From Microbispora corallina (lineage in GTDB: Bacteria > Actinomycetota > Actinomycetes > Streptosporangiales > Streptosporangiaceae), in contig NZ_BOOC01000018.1 of NCBI RefSeq assembly GCF_016863035.1, positions 1 to 64,000 on the forward strand: 64,000 nucleotides of DNA, in the 5' to 3' direction. Of the stretch, positions 1-9,103 are shown piece after piece. The notes below the pieces were generated by a model. That model searched no databases. It had not been told where the DNA came from and was given only the letters and a program-made list of their open reading frames with translations. The stretch's first letter is position 1, and each line of letters starts with the position of its first letter. The position numbers and the translations under genes are program-made.

Positions 1-1
1 G

Positions 2-259
2 GGCGCGAGCGCGTTCTCCTACCCGCTCATCTTCCTGCCGTTCCTCAGCTCGGCGTTCGTGCCCACCGCAACCATGCCCACCGTGGTGCGGGTGTTCGCC
101 GACAACCAGCCCGTGACCTCGATCGTCAACGCCATCCGCAACCTGTTCGCACAGCAGCCGGTCGGCACCGACATCTGGATCGCCCTCGCCTGGTGCATCG
201 GCATCCTCATCGTCGCCTACGTCTTCGCCATGAACACCTACCGCCGCAAGATCTCCTAG
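2..259 (+). CDS. ABC-2 type transporter permease, C-terminal part (truncated by window start)
   Basis: The reading frame is open from the window edge to TAG at 257-259 and gives 85 residues. It has two hydrophobic stretches: one near SYPLIFLPFLSSAFVP, and a final helix WIALAWCIGILIVAYVFAM followed by a short basic tail NTYRRKIS. The segment FVPTATMP and the tail resemble the end of DrrB-like export permeases of daunorubicin-type ABC systems (family knowledge). The ATPase gene would be expected just upstream, outside the window. PadR and two DUF1048 genes follow on the same strand, a common arrangement in which PadR controls the exporter. Confident as an ABC permease end; substrate unknown. 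Confidence 0.8.
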   Translation, partial: GASAFSYPLIFLPFLSSAFVPTATMPTVVRVFADNQPVTSIVNAIRNLFAQQPVGTDIWIALAWCIGILIVAYVFAMNTYRRKIS

Positions 260-316
260 GGAGCAGCACGGTCGCCCTGTAGAGAACAGCGCTTCCTCGA
301 CTCGCTACCGTATAAC

Positions 317-339
317 AGTACCTGGTGCCACTGAGTACT
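317..339. promoter_or_regulatory. Dyad operator upstream of padR-like gene
   Basis: Outer arms AGTAC and GTACT enclose inner arms GTG and CAC around a single central C, giving a 23-bp dyad with matching geometry on both sides. It lies 25 bp before the GTG start at 364, next to TATAAC (311-316), which could serve as a -10 box. PadR repressors commonly autoregulate through such dyads, so this is the likely PadR site. The dyad is seen; the binding is inferred. Confidence 0.6.
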
Positions 340-363
340 AAGGGGAATGGAAGAGGACTCATT

Positions 364-690
364 GTGGACAACCTGACGGAGATGCTGAAGGGCACGCTCG
401 AGGGTTGCGTGCTCGAAATCATCGGCAGCGAGGAGACCTACGGGTATGCCATCACGCGTCGGCTGAACGAACTCGGCTTCGCCGACGTCGTCGAGGGGAC
501 GGTTTACACCATCCTGCTGCGGCTGGAGAAGAACGGGCTCGTCCAGGTGACGAAACGACCGTCCGAACAGGGCCCGCCGCGCAAGTTCTACGCCCTGAAC
601 GACGCGGGGCGCAAAGAACTCGCGACATTCTGGGCGAAATGGGAGTACATCACATCGCGGATCGACAAGCTCAAGGAGGGCGGGAGATGA
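364..690 (+). CDS. PadR family transcriptional regulator
   Basis: A 108-aa protein with a PadR winged helix: an N-terminal segment around LKGTLEGCVLEII, a recognition region with YGYAITRRLNELGF, and the wing around EGTVYTILLRLEKNGLV followed by PPRKFYALNDAGR. Length fits compact PadR repressors (about 105-115 aa). I chose GTG at 364 because GAGGA sits about 8 nt upstream and homology starts there. An upstream GTG at 325 lies inside the dyad operator and has no ribosome binding site. Its stop overlaps the next ATG (ATGA), so it is translationally coupled to the DUF1048 genes. Probable repressor of the exporter operon, released by a small ligand. Confidence 0.88.
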   Translation: MDNLTEMLKGTLEGCVLEIIGSEETYGYAITRRLNELGFADVVEGTVYTILLRLEKNGLVQVTKRPSEQGPPRKFYALNDAGRKELATFWAKWEYITSRIDKLKEGGR

Positions 691-1043
691 ACTTCTGGGA
701 GACCATTACCGGCAGCGATCTCACCAGGGATTGGAAGGCGTTCGAAGCCCGTGCCGAGGCGTTGCCGGGCGACTACCGGGCGGCGTGGGGACAGATCATC
801 GCCCACCTCTTTCCCTATGGGGACTTCACCGGCCGCAACCTGATGCCGATTCTCGATGGTGCTCTGGGGCTGCTCGAAGAGACGGCGTCCGATGGGCAGA
901 GCATTCACGAGGTGCTGGGTGACGACATCCCCGGCTTCTGCGCGGCACTGGCCGGCGGGCAAGGGGCTCGGACCTATCGCGACCGGTGGCGCGAGCAGCT
1001 GAACAGGAACGTCGCTCGGAAACTGGGCCGGTTGGGAGGCTGA
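687..1043 (+). CDS. DUF1048 family protein (first copy)
   Basis: A 118-aa, mostly helical soluble protein starting at the ATG that overlaps the PadR stop. The layout WKAFEARAEALPGDYRAAWGQI, then a helix through the middle, and DIPGFCAALAGG matches the DUF1048 family (ferritin-like helical proteins often found beside PadR). It is paralogous to the next gene: both carry the LPxDYxxxxxxI block and a C-terminal FCxxL motif. The role is unknown in the family; proximity to PadR and an ABC exporter suggests a partner in the same response. No signal peptide or membrane helix is visible. Confidence 0.8.
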   Translation: MNFWETITGSDLTRDWKAFEARAEALPGDYRAAWGQIIAHLFPYGDFTGRNLMPILDGALGLLEETASDGQSIHEVLGDDIPGFCAALAGGQGARTYRDRWREQLNRNVARKLGRLGG

Positions 1044-1044
1044 G

Positions 1045-1371
1045 GTGGGCATTCACGACATCATCGAGGGCAAGAAGCAGTGGCGGGCGCACATGGCGCG
1101 GTTCAAGGCGCTTCCGTCGGACTACCAGATCGTCTACAAGGAGATTCAGCGGTACTTCTTCAAGGTCGGGCCGGTCGGACTGGCTGACGGGTCCCTGCTC
1201 TCGGGGATCGTCGACTTCTTCGAGGAGGGCGTCGCCGCAGGCAAGGGAGTCCTGGAACTCATCGGCAACGACGTCGCCGCCTTCTGCGACGACCTGATCA
1301 AGGACTCGCGTACCTACTCGGACGTCTATCAGGAGTCCATCAGCGGGAAACCCGGTACGGCCGAGCAGTAA
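1045..1371 (+). CDS. DUF1048 family protein (second copy)
   Basis: A 108-aa helical protein beginning at GTG 1045, one base after the previous stop, with GGGAGGCTGAG upstream acting as ribosome binding site. It keeps the DUF1048 landmarks: WRAHMARFKALPSDYQIVY near the N-terminus and DVAAFCDDLIKDSRTY near the C-terminus. Tandem DUF1048 genes after padR are a recurrent actinobacterial arrangement (family knowledge), so the pair may form a heterodimer (inference). The operon appears to end here; the next gene is about 450 nt away. Confidence 0.82.
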   Translation: MGIHDIIEGKKQWRAHMARFKALPSDYQIVYKEIQRYFFKVGPVGLADGSLLSGIVDFFEEGVAAGKGVLELIGNDVAAFCDDLIKDSRTYSDVYQESISGKPGTAEQ

Positions 1372-1827
1372 CCCTTTCACCCCAAAACACCGGCGGACGC
1401 CTTGACCACTGGGATGTCGTTGTCGTGCCAGTACACGCTGCCCGACAGCCCTGACCTCACCCCCGGGCATCAGTCGACCCCGCCGGTCTCAAGGTCCACG
1501 CCGTGGCCTACACCAAGCAGCAGGCCGGCGTGAAGGATGGACGATCACGTTCCGGCCAGTCGTCGACGTGCCGGCGGGACATCACCTCGGCCCCGTGGCG
1601 GGCGAAGCACCTCGACATCCCGTGAAACACGTAGCCATCCCATGCGGCTGATCACAGGCGTTCGCACGTGCACGTCGCCCAGATCGGGTGTTTGTTCGCG
1701 AGCGTAGGCGCCGTCTGGTGCGTGGGGTCGCAGCCGGACTATGAGGTTCACATGATTCCCGGCATCAGTGCTCAGGTTTAGCGTCTGCCGCGGACGAATC
1801 CGAAGCCGCGTGAGATGGAGAACCACC
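1372..1827. other. Intergenic stretch without a supported gene
   Basis: This 456-nt stretch shows no reading frame with a credible start, ribosome binding site and actinomycete codon bias. A short coding-like phrase (KVHAVAYTKQQAGVKDG, near 1491-1541) may be a gene remnant but is interrupted soon after. No convincing hairpin terminator was found behind the DUF1048 operon. Confidence 0.4.
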
Positions 1828-2658
1828 ATGCCCTACGTGAACGTAGGCACGGAGAACTCACTACCGATCGACATCTATTACGAGGACCACGGCGCGGGGA
1901 CACCCGTGGTACTGAGCCACGGTTACCCGTTGAGCGGGAAGGCGTGGGAGAAGCAGGTTTCCGCGCTGATCAGCGCCGGGCACCGTGTGATCACCTATGA
2001 CCGCCGGGGCTGGGGGAACTCGAGCCAGCCGGCCACCGGCTACGACTACGACACCTTCGCCGCCGACCTGAACGCCCTGATGGAGAAGCTGGACCTGCAC
2101 CACGCCGTGCTCGTCGGCCACTCGATGGGCACGGGCGACGTGACCCACTACTTGGGCGTCTACGGCAGTGCCCGCGTGCGCAAGGCCGTACTGGTCTCGC
2201 CGATCCCGCCCTTCCTGCTGCAGACCGACGACAACCCCGAGGGCGCTCCGCAGGGCCTGTTCGACGGTTTCATCGAGACGGCCAAGGCCGACCGGCCACT
2301 GTGGCTGAAGCAGTTCCTCCAGAACTTCTACAACTACGACGTCTACGGCGGCACCCTCGTCAGCGAGCAGGAGTTCCAGTCGAGCTGGAACATCGCGGTC
2401 GCGGGCTCGCCGATCGCCGCGGTGGCGTGCATCCCGACCTGGCTGACCGACTTCAGGCCCGACGTGGCCAAGCTCGACGTGCCGATCCTGGTGATCACAG
2501 GTGACCAGGACCGGATCCTGCCCAAGGAGGTCGCCGGCGAGCGGCTGCGCGAGCTCGTCGACGGCCTCGAATACATCGTGATCGAAGGCGGGCCCCACGC
2601 GATCGCGTGGACCCACGCCGACCAGGTGAACACGGCCCTGCTCGACTTCCTCGCCTGA
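1828..2658 (+). CDS. Alpha/beta hydrolase, cofactor-free haloperoxidase-like
   Basis: A 276-aa cytosolic alpha/beta hydrolase. The oxyanion segment VVLSHGYPLSGKAWEKQ (about 27-43), the strand ITYDRRGWGNSSQP (55-68) and the nucleophile elbow GHSMGTG with Ser99 are all present. The acid is in ITGDQDRILP and the histidine in GGPHAIAWTH near the C-terminus. The pattern fits bacterial non-haem chloroperoxidase-like esterases (family knowledge); real substrates are probably esters or lactones. ATG 1828 has GGAG 7 nt upstream and fits homologue starts; the frame stays open upstream to 1768 but lacks a ribosome site there. A second, secreted hydrolase follows 41 nt downstream on the same strand. Confidence 0.87.
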   Translation: MPYVNVGTENSLPIDIYYEDHGAGTPVVLSHGYPLSGKAWEKQVSALISAGHRVITYDRRGWGNSSQPATGYDYDTFAADLNALMEKLDLHHAVLVGHSMGTGDVTHYLGVYGSARVRKAVLVSPIPPFLLQTDDNPEGAPQGLFDGFIETAKADRPLWLKQFLQNFYNYDVYGGTLVSEQEFQSSWNIAVAGSPIAAVACIPTWLTDFRPDVAKLDVPILVITGDQDRILPKEVAGERLRELVDGLEYIVIEGGPHAIAWTHADQVNTALLDFLA

Positions 2659-2699
2659 TCACGTCTCATCCTCACACCGCATTGAAGAAAGGCAAGTCC

Positions 2700-3551
2700 A
2701 TGCTCGTGCACCGGATCCGCTACGCCACGGCCGTCACGGCCGCGGCGGCGGCCACAGCGGTCCTGCTTCCCCTCGGACTGACGTCGGCGACCGCTGCGAC
2801 CGCCACGACCACGGCCACCCACCGCGCGGCGAAACCCACGATCGTCCTCGTCCACGGCGCCTGGGCCGACGGATCGAGCTGGTCCGGCGAGGTCAGCCGC
2901 CTCCAGCACGACGGCTACACCGTCGCCGTCGCACCCAACCCGCTGCGGGGCCTGTCCAGCGACGCCGATTACCTGCGCGACTACCTGGCGGGCATCGACG
3001 GGCCGATCGTGCTCGTCGGCCACTCGTACGGCGGCGCCGTCATCACCAACGCCGCGACGGGCAACGCCAACGTCAAGGCCCTGGTCTACATCGACGCCTA
3101 CCTCCCGGACGCGACCCAGACCGTCGCCGACCTCAGCGGCAAGGACTCCGCGCTCGCACCGGCGGTCACCAGCCCGACATCGGTCTTCACGCTCGTGAAC
3201 TACCCGGGCGCACCGAAGGGCGTGTACGACACGTACGTACTGCCGGACGTGTTCGTCCGGGGCTTCGCCGGCGACCTGTCCCCCGCGACCGGCGCCCAGC
3301 TCGCGGCCTCCCAGCCCCCCACGTCCCTCATCGCACTCGGCGAGCCCTCCGGGACTCCGGCCTGGGAGACCATCCCCTCATGGGACCTGATCGGCACCAA
3401 AGACAAGATCATCCCGGAGGCGCAGCAGGTCGCCATGGCCAAGCACGCCGGCGCACGCACCCAGAAGTTCAACGCCTCCCACCTGGGCATCATCTCCCAG
3501 CCTGGCACCGTCACGAGCTTCATCGAGAAGGCGGCCTCCACCGAGGGCTGA
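2700..3551 (+). CDS. Secreted alpha/beta hydrolase
   Basis: A 283-aa protein with an N-terminal signal peptide: basic MLVHRIRYA, then an Ala/Leu-rich core ending near an Ala-x-Ala site at about residue 32. The mature domain has TIVLVHGAWADGSSW (47-61), the nucleophile elbow GHSYGG with Ser109, a LIGTKDKIIP acid segment and NASHLGIISQP supplying the catalytic His. This is the common 'alpha/beta fold hydrolase' of actinomycetes, probably an extracytoplasmic esterase; substrate unknown. Start ATG 2700 has GAAAGG 7 nt upstream. It follows the previous hydrolase by 41 nt and may be co-transcribed with it. It converges with the LuxR gene on the other strand. Confidence 0.85.
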   Translation: MLVHRIRYATAVTAAAAATAVLLPLGLTSATAATATTTATHRAAKPTIVLVHGAWADGSSWSGEVSRLQHDGYTVAVAPNPLRGLSSDADYLRDYLAGIDGPIVLVGHSYGGAVITNAATGNANVKALVYIDAYLPDATQTVADLSGKDSALAPAVTSPTSVFTLVNYPGAPKGVYDTYVLPDVFVRGFAGDLSPATGAQLAASQPPTSLIALGEPSGTPAWETIPSWDLIGTKDKIIPEAQQVAMAKHAGARTQKFNASHLGIISQPGTVTSFIEKAASTEG

Positions 3552-3589
3552 GCGCCGGGCGGTGCGGGCACTCGACCGCACCGCCCCCC

Positions 3590-6031
3590 TCACGACTTCC
3601 TCAGCTTGAGCTGGCGGCGCGAGGTGACTCCGAGCTTCCTGAACACCTTCTTGAGGTGGTAGTCGACGGTGCTCGGGCTGATGAACAGCTGCGCGGCGAT
3701 CTCCTGGTTCGTCGCGCGGCCGGCCGCCAGTGTGGCGATCTGCCTCTCCTGCGGCGTGAGGTCATCGGACGCGTTCGCGGACGCGCCGCGGCGCGTGCCG
3801 GCCGCGACCAGCTCGATCCGGCATCGATCCGCGAACGCCGCCGCGCCCATCCCTACGAACATGTCGTAGGCCATGCTCAGCCGCGCGCGGGCGTCGTTCC
3901 TGCGCCTGTGCCGGCGCAGCCACTCGCCGTAGAGCAGGTACGCGCGGGCCAGATCGGCCGTCATGCGCGTGCGCTCCAGGTGCTCCACCGCCAGCAGGTA
4001 GAAACGCTCCGCGTCGGCCGGCTCCGCCAAGAGCGCCTCCGACCTCGCGAGCAGCCCGAGCGCCCAGGGAGTGCCGGCCACCTCGGCCCTCGCCCTGAGA
4101 CGCGACAACGCCGACTGCGCCTGGTCGCGCTCACCGCACCGGACACCGGCTTCGATGAGGTCGGGCAGGCGCTGATGAGCCAGATTCACCATGTCCAGCT
4201 CGCACAGGTGCCGGGCCGCCTCGAACGCGTCGCGGTAACGGCCACGCCCGAGCGCCTCGGAAGGGCCCGCGACCAACGGGACCCGCTCGTCGGCGGACTC
4301 GTCGGCGAAGCGGTCATCCCACACGGCCTGCGCGGCCGCGACCGCGAGCGTGCCGGGCGCCCGCTGGTCCGCGTGATCGGGCAGGGCGGCCAGGGCGGCA
4401 TGGAGCACGGGCACGGCCTCGGCGTAGCCGATCGCGATGAGCGTGGCACAGCCTTCCAGCAACAGGTCGTCGGGCGTCGCCTCACCCTCCGGCGGCGGCG
4501 CGAGCGTGAGCGCCTCCTTCGCGATCTCGAGCGAAGTGACCTGGAGAGCGCCCTGCCGGACCGTGAAGACCATGTCCATGGCCTCAAGGAGTTTTTCCCG
4601 GCGACGCCGTACGTCGACGTGCTCGTAGGCGCGCGCGGTCGTCAGCAACAGCTCGGGAAGCCGGGCCGCCGAGCCGTCCGCCCGCATCTGGATCTTGCCG
4701 CGTATCTCCGCCGCGAGCGCGCGTGTGAGCGGATCCACCAGGGCCGACTCGGCCGAGTCGACCAGTGACCCCGCCTGGGAGAAGGCGCCGGCGGTCAGAG
4801 CCGCCTGCGCGGCGGCGACCAGGCGCCCTGCCCGGCGAGCGGGCTCGGGGGTCAGCTCGGCCGCGCGCATCCGAATGATGACCTCGGCGTCGCACCCGTC
4901 GCGTGACCTGGCCGTGCCGGCGGCGTCCTCAAGCGCCACGGCCAGCACCTCGTCCGGCCCCGTGGCCGCCTCGGCGAGATGCCAGGCGCGCCGGTCGGGG
5001 TCCCGGTCGGGATCGATGACGGCCGCGAGCACCTGGTGGACCCTCTGACGCTCACCACTGGACGCGCCGTAATAGACCGCCGAGCGGATCAGCGGGTGAC
5101 GGAACCTCACCCGTGTGCCCGGCTCCAGGAGCTGTCGCGCCTCCGCGACCGCGCCCGCGTCCCACCCGAAGCCGAGCTCGGCCCCGGCGCGCCACAACAC
5201 CGCGGGGTCGCCCGTCTGCTCGGCGGCGACCGTCAGCAACATCGTCTGCGTGCTCGCCGGCAGGTCGCGGATCTCGCGGACGAACCGCGCCCCGAGCCTC
5301 TGGCCGATCGGAAGCGGGTCAGGCAACCGGGCCGCACCGGTCAGGTGCCCGGGATCCAGCTCATGGGCGAGCTCGATGAGGGCCAGCGGGTTGCCGCCTG
5401 TCTCGGCGACGATTCTCTCGCTGATCCGGTCGTCCGGCCTGCCGGGCGTCGCCGAGGCCAGCAGTTCGGCCGCCGCGTGCGGCGCGAGCCCCCGGACCTC
5501 GCGGTCGGGAAGCCCGGTCAGCGGCAGGATCCGGGTGGTGGGCTCGCGGACCGCGAACAGCATGGTGAGACGCTCGGTCTGGAGACGGCGTGCCACGAAC
5601 GCCAGCACCTGCGCCGACTCCTGATCGAGCCACTGCGCGTCGTCGACGACGCACAGCAGGGGCTCCCCGGCGGCGTCGGCCAGCAAGCTCAGTGCGCCCA
5701 GCCCGACGAGGAAGCGCTCGGGCTCCTCGCTCTGACGAAGGCCGAAGACAGCGGCCAGGGCCGATCGTTGCGGGGGCGGCAGGTCCGGCAGGCGGCCGAG
5801 GAAGGGCAGCAGGAGCTGGTGCAGTGCCGCGAAGCCGATCTCCGTCTCCGATTCGATGCCCGCGACCCGCACCACCCGGGCGCCGCGCGCCTCCCGTACG
5901 GCGTGGTCAAGGAGCGCCGTCTTCCCGATCCCCGCCTGCCCCCTGAGCACGAGGGCGCCGCCGGCCCCTTCACGGGCGGCCGTGAGCAGGCCCTCCACCT
6001 GCGCGCGTTCCTCCTCACGACCCAGGAGCAA
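3590..6031 (-). CDS. Large ATP-binding LuxR (LAL) family regulator
   Basis: An 813-aa LAL-type regulator. Walker A is GQAGIGKTALL (about 31-41) and Walker B is LLCVVDDAQWLD (about 125-136). A long helical, TPR-like middle follows, then a C-terminal LuxR helix-turn-helix with LTPQERQIATLAAGRATN and SPSTVDYHLKKVFRKLGV. LAL proteins are ATP-dependent activators (MalT-like) of pathway or catabolic genes. The start is TTG 6031, because GCGAGG lies 5 nt upstream and an in-frame stop occurs at 6056-6058. It diverges from a paralogous LAL gene at 6234, so the roughly 200-nt spacer probably holds both promoters. Target genes are not evident. Confidence 0.9.
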   Translation of the reverse strand: MLLGREEERAQVEGLLTAAREGAGGALVLRGQAGIGKTALLDHAVREARGARVVRVAGIESETEIGFAALHQLLLPFLGRLPDLPPPQRSALAAVFGLRQSEEPERFLVGLGALSLLADAAGEPLLCVVDDAQWLDQESAQVLAFVARRLQTERLTMLFAVREPTTRILPLTGLPDREVRGLAPHAAAELLASATPGRPDDRISERIVAETGGNPLALIELAHELDPGHLTGAARLPDPLPIGQRLGARFVREIRDLPASTQTMLLTVAAEQTGDPAVLWRAGAELGFGWDAGAVAEARQLLEPGTRVRFRHPLIRSAVYYGASSGERQRVHQVLAAVIDPDRDPDRRAWHLAEAATGPDEVLAVALEDAAGTARSRDGCDAEVIIRMRAAELTPEPARRAGRLVAAAQAALTAGAFSQAGSLVDSAESALVDPLTRALAAEIRGKIQMRADGSAARLPELLLTTARAYEHVDVRRRREKLLEAMDMVFTVRQGALQVTSLEIAKEALTLAPPPEGEATPDDLLLEGCATLIAIGYAEAVPVLHAALAALPDHADQRAPGTLAVAAAQAVWDDRFADESADERVPLVAGPSEALGRGRYRDAFEAARHLCELDMVNLAHQRLPDLIEAGVRCGERDQAQSALSRLRARAEVAGTPWALGLLARSEALLAEPADAERFYLLAVEHLERTRMTADLARAYLLYGEWLRRHRRRNDARARLSMAYDMFVGMGAAAFADRCRIELVAAGTRRGASANASDDLTPQERQIATLAAGRATNQEIAAQLFISPSTVDYHLKKVFRKLGVTSRRQLKLRKS

Positions 6032-6233
6032 GGCTGCCTCGCTGAGTTCGGGTGCTCATGGACGGACATCCGCTCCTTTCACAGGACCAGGCTGCGTGGC
6101 CTGACCAGTCTCCCGAGCGGGGTCCGCGAGCGGTATCCGAAGCATGACTGCACCCCCGGCCAGGCCCCCCTCCCGTGCCGGGTTACAGTCCAATTTGTCC
6201 TGTCCGCAGACCCGAACGGAAAGCCCAGCCAGC

Positions 6234-9077
6234 ATGTCCGTACGCACGTCGTCGCTGCTCATCGGCCGGGATACCGAACTTCACCGGCTCATCGGCCTGC
6301 TCGACTCGCCATCGAGCCAGGCGCTGGCGCTCCTCGGCGAAGCAGGCATCGGCAAGACCAGCCTCCTGTCGCGGTTCGTCGAACAGGCCCGGGAGAAGAA
6401 GGTGAACGTCCTGTCGGTCGTGGGCGACCAGTCCGAGACCCAGCTCGCGTTCGCCGGACTCCACCAACTGCTGAACCCGATCCTCAGCTCGTCCGGCTCC
6501 CCCGTGGCCGACCTGACGCCACCTCATCGGAACGCGCTGCTGGCCGCCTTCGGCCTGGCGCAGGAGTTCACGGCTCCCGACCGCCTGTTGATCGGCATAG
6601 CGACTGTGACGTTGCTCATCAAGGTCGCGGAGCGGTCCCCGCTGCTCCTCGTCGTCGACGACGCCCAGTGGCTCGACTACAACTCACGCGAGGTTCTCGC
6701 CTTCGTCGGGAGACGCCTGAGGAACGAGCGGATCGTGATGGTGGTGAGCACCCGGGAACAGACACCGCCATCGCCGTTCGGCCACGACGTCGCCCATTTG
6801 CGGCTGGAGCCGCTCACCGAAACAGACGCCAACCGGTTGCTCGACGCGCAGCCGCACCCCCCTCGCGGCCTGGCTCGGTCGACCGTCCTCGCCCAGGCGC
6901 AGGGCAACCCGATGGCCTTGGTCGAGCTGAGCAGGGCGATCGCGACGGACAGAACATGGGGCGGATACCGGCTCGAAGACCCGCTTCCGCTGAGTGAGCG
7001 CCTGGAGCGTCTGTTCGGTGAACGGGTGAGCGCCCTGCCGCAGGCCTGCCGTACGGCCTTGTTGATCGCCGCGGCGGCCGGCCCGTCCGAGCTGCCGGAG
7101 GCGGCCGGCGCCGGCCTTCCCGGCCTGGAGGCGCAGATCTGGCAACCCGCCGAGGACGCCGGCCTGATCACGGTGAGCGCCGCCGGAGTGGCCTTCTCAC
7201 ACCCTCTGGTGCGCTCGGCCGTCTACCACGCCGCGTCGTTCGCCGATCGCGCGGACGCCCATCGCCGGCTGGCCGGCGTCCTGACACGGCAGCCGGATCG
7301 CCGGGCCTGGCATCTGGCGAGGGCGACACTCCATCCCGACGAGAGTGTGGCCTTGCTCCTGGAGGAGACAGCGGCCGAGGCTCTGCGACGCGGCGGCTGC
7401 GTGTCCGCCGCCCTAGCCATGGAACGGGCGGCGGAGCTCAGTCCGGACCCCGAGGACCGGTCACGACGGCTCGTCATCGCGGCCGACTACGCCACAACCA
7501 CGGGACAGGCCACATGGGTGCGTGACCTCGCGACCCGGGCATCGGCCGCCACGTCCGACCCCACGTTGAGGGCGCAGGCGAACCGGGCGATCGGGTGGGC
7601 GCTTGCCTGGACCAAACATCAGGCCGAGGCGCTCAGAACGCTCGTCACGCTCGGCGAGGGGACGGCGGCGTGGGCCCCGCTCATAGCCTGGAGCACCCTG
7701 GGGCCGGCGGCGAGCGTCGCCTACCACTTGGGAGCGCCCGCCGGACGGACCGCGGTGCGTCAGGTGGTGGACCGGCTCTCCCCGCGGGAGGCCGCGATCC
7801 ACCCCGGTGCCCCGGACTGGGCGGACGCCGTCAGGCTGTTCACGCACACGGCGACCAGCCCCTACCAGGGACGGGCGGCGGCCTTGGCCGACATTCGCCG
7901 GATCACCGAGCGCGAGCTCGACATCCTCGGCCTGTCGACGGCAGGCCCGGCTGCCTGGGTGCTCGACGAGTCGGATCTGGCGGTGCGCATTCTCCGGGTG
8001 GCGCGTGAGAGGCTCCGCAAACTCGGCATCCAGGGTGCCGGCGGCACCATGGTCATGGGGCTCTCGGAGGCGCGCGAGAGGCTCCACAAGTCCGGTATCC
8101 AGGGGGCCAGCGGCGCCATGATGATGGGGCTCGCCTGGGCCTGCCTCGACACCGCCCGATGGGACGAGGCACTGGACGCGTGTGCGGAGGCGTCCGAACT
8201 GGCCGCGGCCTACGGGATGGAGATCGTCACCGCGGGGGTCAGCCTCACCGCCGCCACGCTGGCGGCCCTTCGCGGCGACACGCTCCGCGCGCGCGACCTC
8301 GTCGCCACGGCGGTCGCCGCCGTGGACCCGGCCGACGTCCCGTTCATCGCGGCGCGAGAACGCCGGGTGACGGGGCTGATCGCTCTGGTCGAGGGACGCT
8401 TCGAGGCGGCCTGCACCATCCTCCGCCAGGCCCTCGGCGACGACGGCGTCCCGCTCCACTACCACGCCTCATATTTCGCGCTCGTGGACTTCGCCTCCGC
8501 CGCGGTCCGTACGGACCAGGTCGACGAGTGCAGAGCGATCGCGGAACACGCGGTGAGCCAGGTGGACGGGGACATGTCGCCACGTCTCGAGCAGTTGGTC
8601 GCGCACACGCGCGCGTTGTTGTCCGGGCGCGACCAGGCCGAAGAGCACTACACCCGCGCGCTCGCCGACCCCGCGGGTGAGCAGTGGCCTTTCGAACGAG
8701 CTTCCCTGCGGCTGGACTACGCCGAATGGCTGCGGCGACGGCGGCGGATCAACGAGGCCAAACCTCTGCTGATCTCAGCCGTGGAGGTGTTCCGGCGCAT
8801 CGGAGCGAAGCCCTACGCCCAACGGGCCGAAACCGAGCTCCGCGCCTCCGGAGTCACCCTCCCCGGAGCCGCCACGTCAGACGGCCTGGCGCAGCTCACC
8901 CCGCAACAACGCGAGATCGTCCGCCTCGCCGCCCAGGGACTGACCAACCGCGAGATCGCCGAACGGCTCAGTCTCTCGCCCCGGACCGTCGGCTCCCACC
9001 TCTACCGGTCCTTCCCCCTCCTCGGGGTCACCGCCCGCCACCAGATCCGGGACGTCCTTGGCTCCGACGCCGGGTAA
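6234..9077 (+). CDS. Large ATP-binding LuxR (LAL) family regulator with internal duplication
   Basis: A 947-aa LAL regulator, paralogous to the divergent gene. Walker A is GEAGIGKTSLL (about 35-45); Walker B is LLLVVDDAQWLD. The middle is a helical repeat region. The C-terminal LuxR domain has LTPQQREIVRLAAQGLTNRE and SPRTVGSHLYRSFPLLGV. ATG 6234 is chosen over the open frame upstream because LAL homology starts at SLLIGRDTELHRL; the candidate ribosome site GGAAAG is 10 nt upstream and weak. Within the helical region, residues near 590-635 are an exact-length tandem duplication (see 8001-8138). The pair may cross-regulate through their shared spacer (inference). Confidence 0.9.
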   Translation: MSVRTSSLLIGRDTELHRLIGLLDSPSSQALALLGEAGIGKTSLLSRFVEQAREKKVNVLSVVGDQSETQLAFAGLHQLLNPILSSSGSPVADLTPPHRNALLAAFGLAQEFTAPDRLLIGIATVTLLIKVAERSPLLLVVDDAQWLDYNSREVLAFVGRRLRNERIVMVVSTREQTPPSPFGHDVAHLRLEPLTETDANRLLDAQPHPPRGLARSTVLAQAQGNPMALVELSRAIATDRTWGGYRLEDPLPLSERLERLFGERVSALPQACRTALLIAAAAGPSELPEAAGAGLPGLEAQIWQPAEDAGLITVSAAGVAFSHPLVRSAVYHAASFADRADAHRRLAGVLTRQPDRRAWHLARATLHPDESVALLLEETAAEALRRGGCVSAALAMERAAELSPDPEDRSRRLVIAADYATTTGQATWVRDLATRASAATSDPTLRAQANRAIGWALAWTKHQAEALRTLVTLGEGTAAWAPLIAWSTLGPAASVAYHLGAPAGRTAVRQVVDRLSPREAAIHPGAPDWADAVRLFTHTATSPYQGRAAALADIRRITERELDILGLSTAGPAAWVLDESDLAVRILRVARERLRKLGIQGAGGTMVMGLSEARERLHKSGIQGASGAMMMGLAWACLDTARWDEALDACAEASELAAAYGMEIVTAGVSLTAATLAALRGDTLRARDLVATAVAAVDPADVPFIAARERRVTGLIALVEGRFEAACTILRQALGDDGVPLHYHASYFALVDFASAAVRTDQVDECRAIAEHAVSQVDGDMSPRLEQLVAHTRALLSGRDQAEEHYTRALADPAGEQWPFERASLRLDYAEWLRRRRRINEAKPLLISAVEVFRRIGAKPYAQRAETELRASGVTLPGAATSDGLAQLTPQQREIVRLAAQGLTNREIAERLSLSPRTVGSHLYRSFPLLGVTARHQIRDVLGSDAG
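8001..8138 (+). repeat. 69-nt in-frame tandem duplication inside LAL gene
   Basis: Copies 8001-8069 and 8070-8138 are each 69 nt (23 codons). Both encode ARERLxKxGIQGAxGxMxMGL with few substitutions. The unit length keeps the frame, adding one helical segment to the TPR-like region. Divergence between copies shows it is not an assembly error of identical sequence. Confidence 0.85.
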
Positions 9078-9103
9078 CCGCCGTGGAGGAGCTGGATCAC
9101 AAG

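Noticed and set aside
1491-1541. Coding-like phrase as a transposase or cupin remnant
   Set aside because: Too short and interrupted; no family could be named.
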